A DNA stretch of 5,624 bases from Rhodoferax sp. (GTDB lineage Bacteria; Pseudomonadota; Gammaproteobacteria; Burkholderiales; Burkholderiaceae_C), in contig JAUXQA010000526.1 of the NCBI GenBank assembly GCA_030683195.1, forward strand, positions 1-5,624. Direction: 5' to 3'. Shown piece by piece: positions 4,754 through 5,624 of the stretch (position 1 is its first letter; every line of letters starts with the position of its first letter). The notes under the pieces are model-generated. The model was not told the origin of the DNA. It searched no databases and worked only from the letters and a program-made list of their open reading frames with translations. The translations under genes and the position numbers were made by a program.

Positions 4754-5624
4754 ATGACCACTTCTTCCCCTTCTCCCTTGAGCTACAAAGACGCCGGCGT
4801 TGACATTGACGCCGGAGACGCCCTGGTTGAGCGCATCAAACCGCTGGCCAAAAAAACCATGCGCGAAGGTGTGCTGGCCGGCATTGGCGGGTTTGGCGCC
4901 CTGTTTGAGGTGCCCAAACGCTACAAGGAGCCTGTATTGGTGAGTGGCACGGATGGCGTGGGCACCAAACTAAAACTCGCCTTTGAGTGGAATATGCATG
5001 ACACCGTGGGCATTGACCTGGTGGCCATGAGCGTCAATGATGTACTGGTTCAAGGCGCTGAACCTTTGTTTTTTCTGGACTACTTTGCCTGTGGCAAGCT
5101 GGATGTGGACACCGCTGCGGCCGTGATTGGGGGTATCGCCAAAGGCTGCGAACTCTCGGGCTGCGCTCTGATTGGTGGCGAAACGGCTGAGATGCCGGGT
5201 ATGTACCCCGCTGGTGAGTATGACTTGGCCGGTTTTGCGGTCGGAGCGGTGGAAAAATCAAAAATCTTGACGGGTGCTGATGTGAAGCCCGGCGATGTGG
5301 TGCTGGGCTTGGCGTCCAGCGGCGTGCATTCCAACGGATTCAGCCTGGTGCGCAAGTGCATTGAGCGCGCAGGCGATGCCTTGCCTGCCACGCTGGACGG
5401 CCAGCCGTTCAAACAGGCACTCATGGCACCCACGCGGCTCTATGTCAAAAACGTGCTGGCCGCGTTGGCCGCGCACCCGATCAAGGCGCTGGCTCACATC
5501 ACCGGCGGTGGTCTGTTGGAGAACATTCCTCGCGTGCTTCCTGAAGGCATGGCGGCACACCTAACCAAAGGAAGCTGGCCTCAGACCGAGTTGTTTGCCT
5601 GGTTACAGACAACCGCCGGCATTG
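4754..5624 (+). CDS. purM: Phosphoribosylformylglycinamidine cyclo-ligase (AIR synthetase), 3' end cut by window
   Basis: Fifth step of de novo purine synthesis in the cytoplasm: ATP-dependent closure of FGAM to aminoimidazole ribonucleotide (AIR). The frame is open for 290 codons to the window edge without a stop; the family is about 345-350 residues, so roughly 55-60 are missing. The PurM/ATP-grasp-unrelated AIRS fold motifs are present: VSGTDGVGTKLKLA (63-76), IDLVAMSVNDVLVQGAEPLFFLDYF (starting 87), IGGETAEMPGMYP (140-152), YDLAGFAVG (156-164), GLASSGVHSNGFSLV (185-199) and HITGGGLLENIP (248-259). The ATG at 4754 gives the N-terminus LSYKDAGVDIDAGDALVERI, typical of proteobacterial PurM; the next in-frame ATG (codon 36) would remove it. 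No Shine-Dalgarno is visible in the 20 nt upstream. It is divergent from the AI-2E gene; purN, a frequent partner, is not in the window. Confidence 0.96.
   Translation, partial: MTTSSPSPLSYKDAGVDIDAGDALVERIKPLAKKTMREGVLAGIGGFGALFEVPKRYKEPVLVSGTDGVGTKLKLAFEWNMHDTVGIDLVAMSVNDVLVQGAEPLFFLDYFACGKLDVDTAAAVIGGIAKGCELSGCALIGGETAEMPGMYPAGEYDLAGFAVGAVEKSKILTGADVKPGDVVLGLASSGVHSNGFSLVRKCIERAGDALPATLDGQPFKQALMAPTRLYVKNVLAALAAHPIKALAHITGGGLLENIPRVLPEGMAAHLTKGSWPQTELFAWLQTTAGI

Noticed and set aside
5034..5560. Minus-strand frames inside purM
   Set aside because: purM is supported by its full motif order on the plus strand; these are shadows.
1..5624. Undescribed defence, mobile or secondary-metabolism system
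   Set aside because: All complete genes are recognisable housekeeping families in tight, ordinary synteny; no repeats in array, transposase, integrase, toxin-antitoxin pair or biosynthetic signature is visible.

Overview
The window looks like chromosome of a betaproteobacterium, most likely Burkholderiales and plausibly Comamonadaceae. This is inferred from moderately high GC, the style of the Hda and PurM proteins, and the gene order; no 16S or database comparison was possible. I see housekeeping genes only: no mobile element, CRISPR array, tRNA or rRNA gene, and no convincing undescribed system.

Layout. Five complete genes on the minus strand form one tightly packed, operon-like row, read right to left: an AI-2E/PerM-family membrane protein (4630-3560), the DnaA-regulating AAA+ protein Hda (3550-2864), a HAD subfamily IB phosphatase (2863-2189), poly(A) polymerase PcnB (2122-539) and the folate enzyme FolK (542-66). 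Junctions are +9 nt, 0 nt (TGA directly followed by ATG), +66 nt and a 4-nt overlap (TTGA). The 66-nt gap before pcnB is the only real intergenic space in the row and holds a perfect 7-bp inverted repeat. Beyond folK, a short reading frame may be the start of another minus-strand gene cut by the window edge. On the plus strand, purM (purine synthesis, 4754 to the window end) starts divergently from the AI-2E gene and is cut off at the right edge after 290 codons.

The 123-bp divergent region (4631-4753) is the only plausible main promoter region. It holds an inverted pair of TAGAAT boxes that could serve as face-to-face -10 elements. Next to them, on the purM side, is a potential leader RNA structure: a 7-bp GC-rich closing stem around two mutually exclusive small hairpins. 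purM itself has no recognisable Shine-Dalgarno sequence.

Functionally the row mixes replication control (Hda), RNA 3'-end metabolism (PcnB), folate synthesis (FolK), a small phosphatase and a membrane protein. It appears to join two old neighbourhoods: from memory, hda, purM and perM lie in one chromosomal region in E. coli, and pcnB-folK are adjacent there too. The points most worth a second look are the purM leader, the pcnB upstream hairpin, the basic PcnB tail, and the fixed place of the HAD phosphatase between hda and pcnB.
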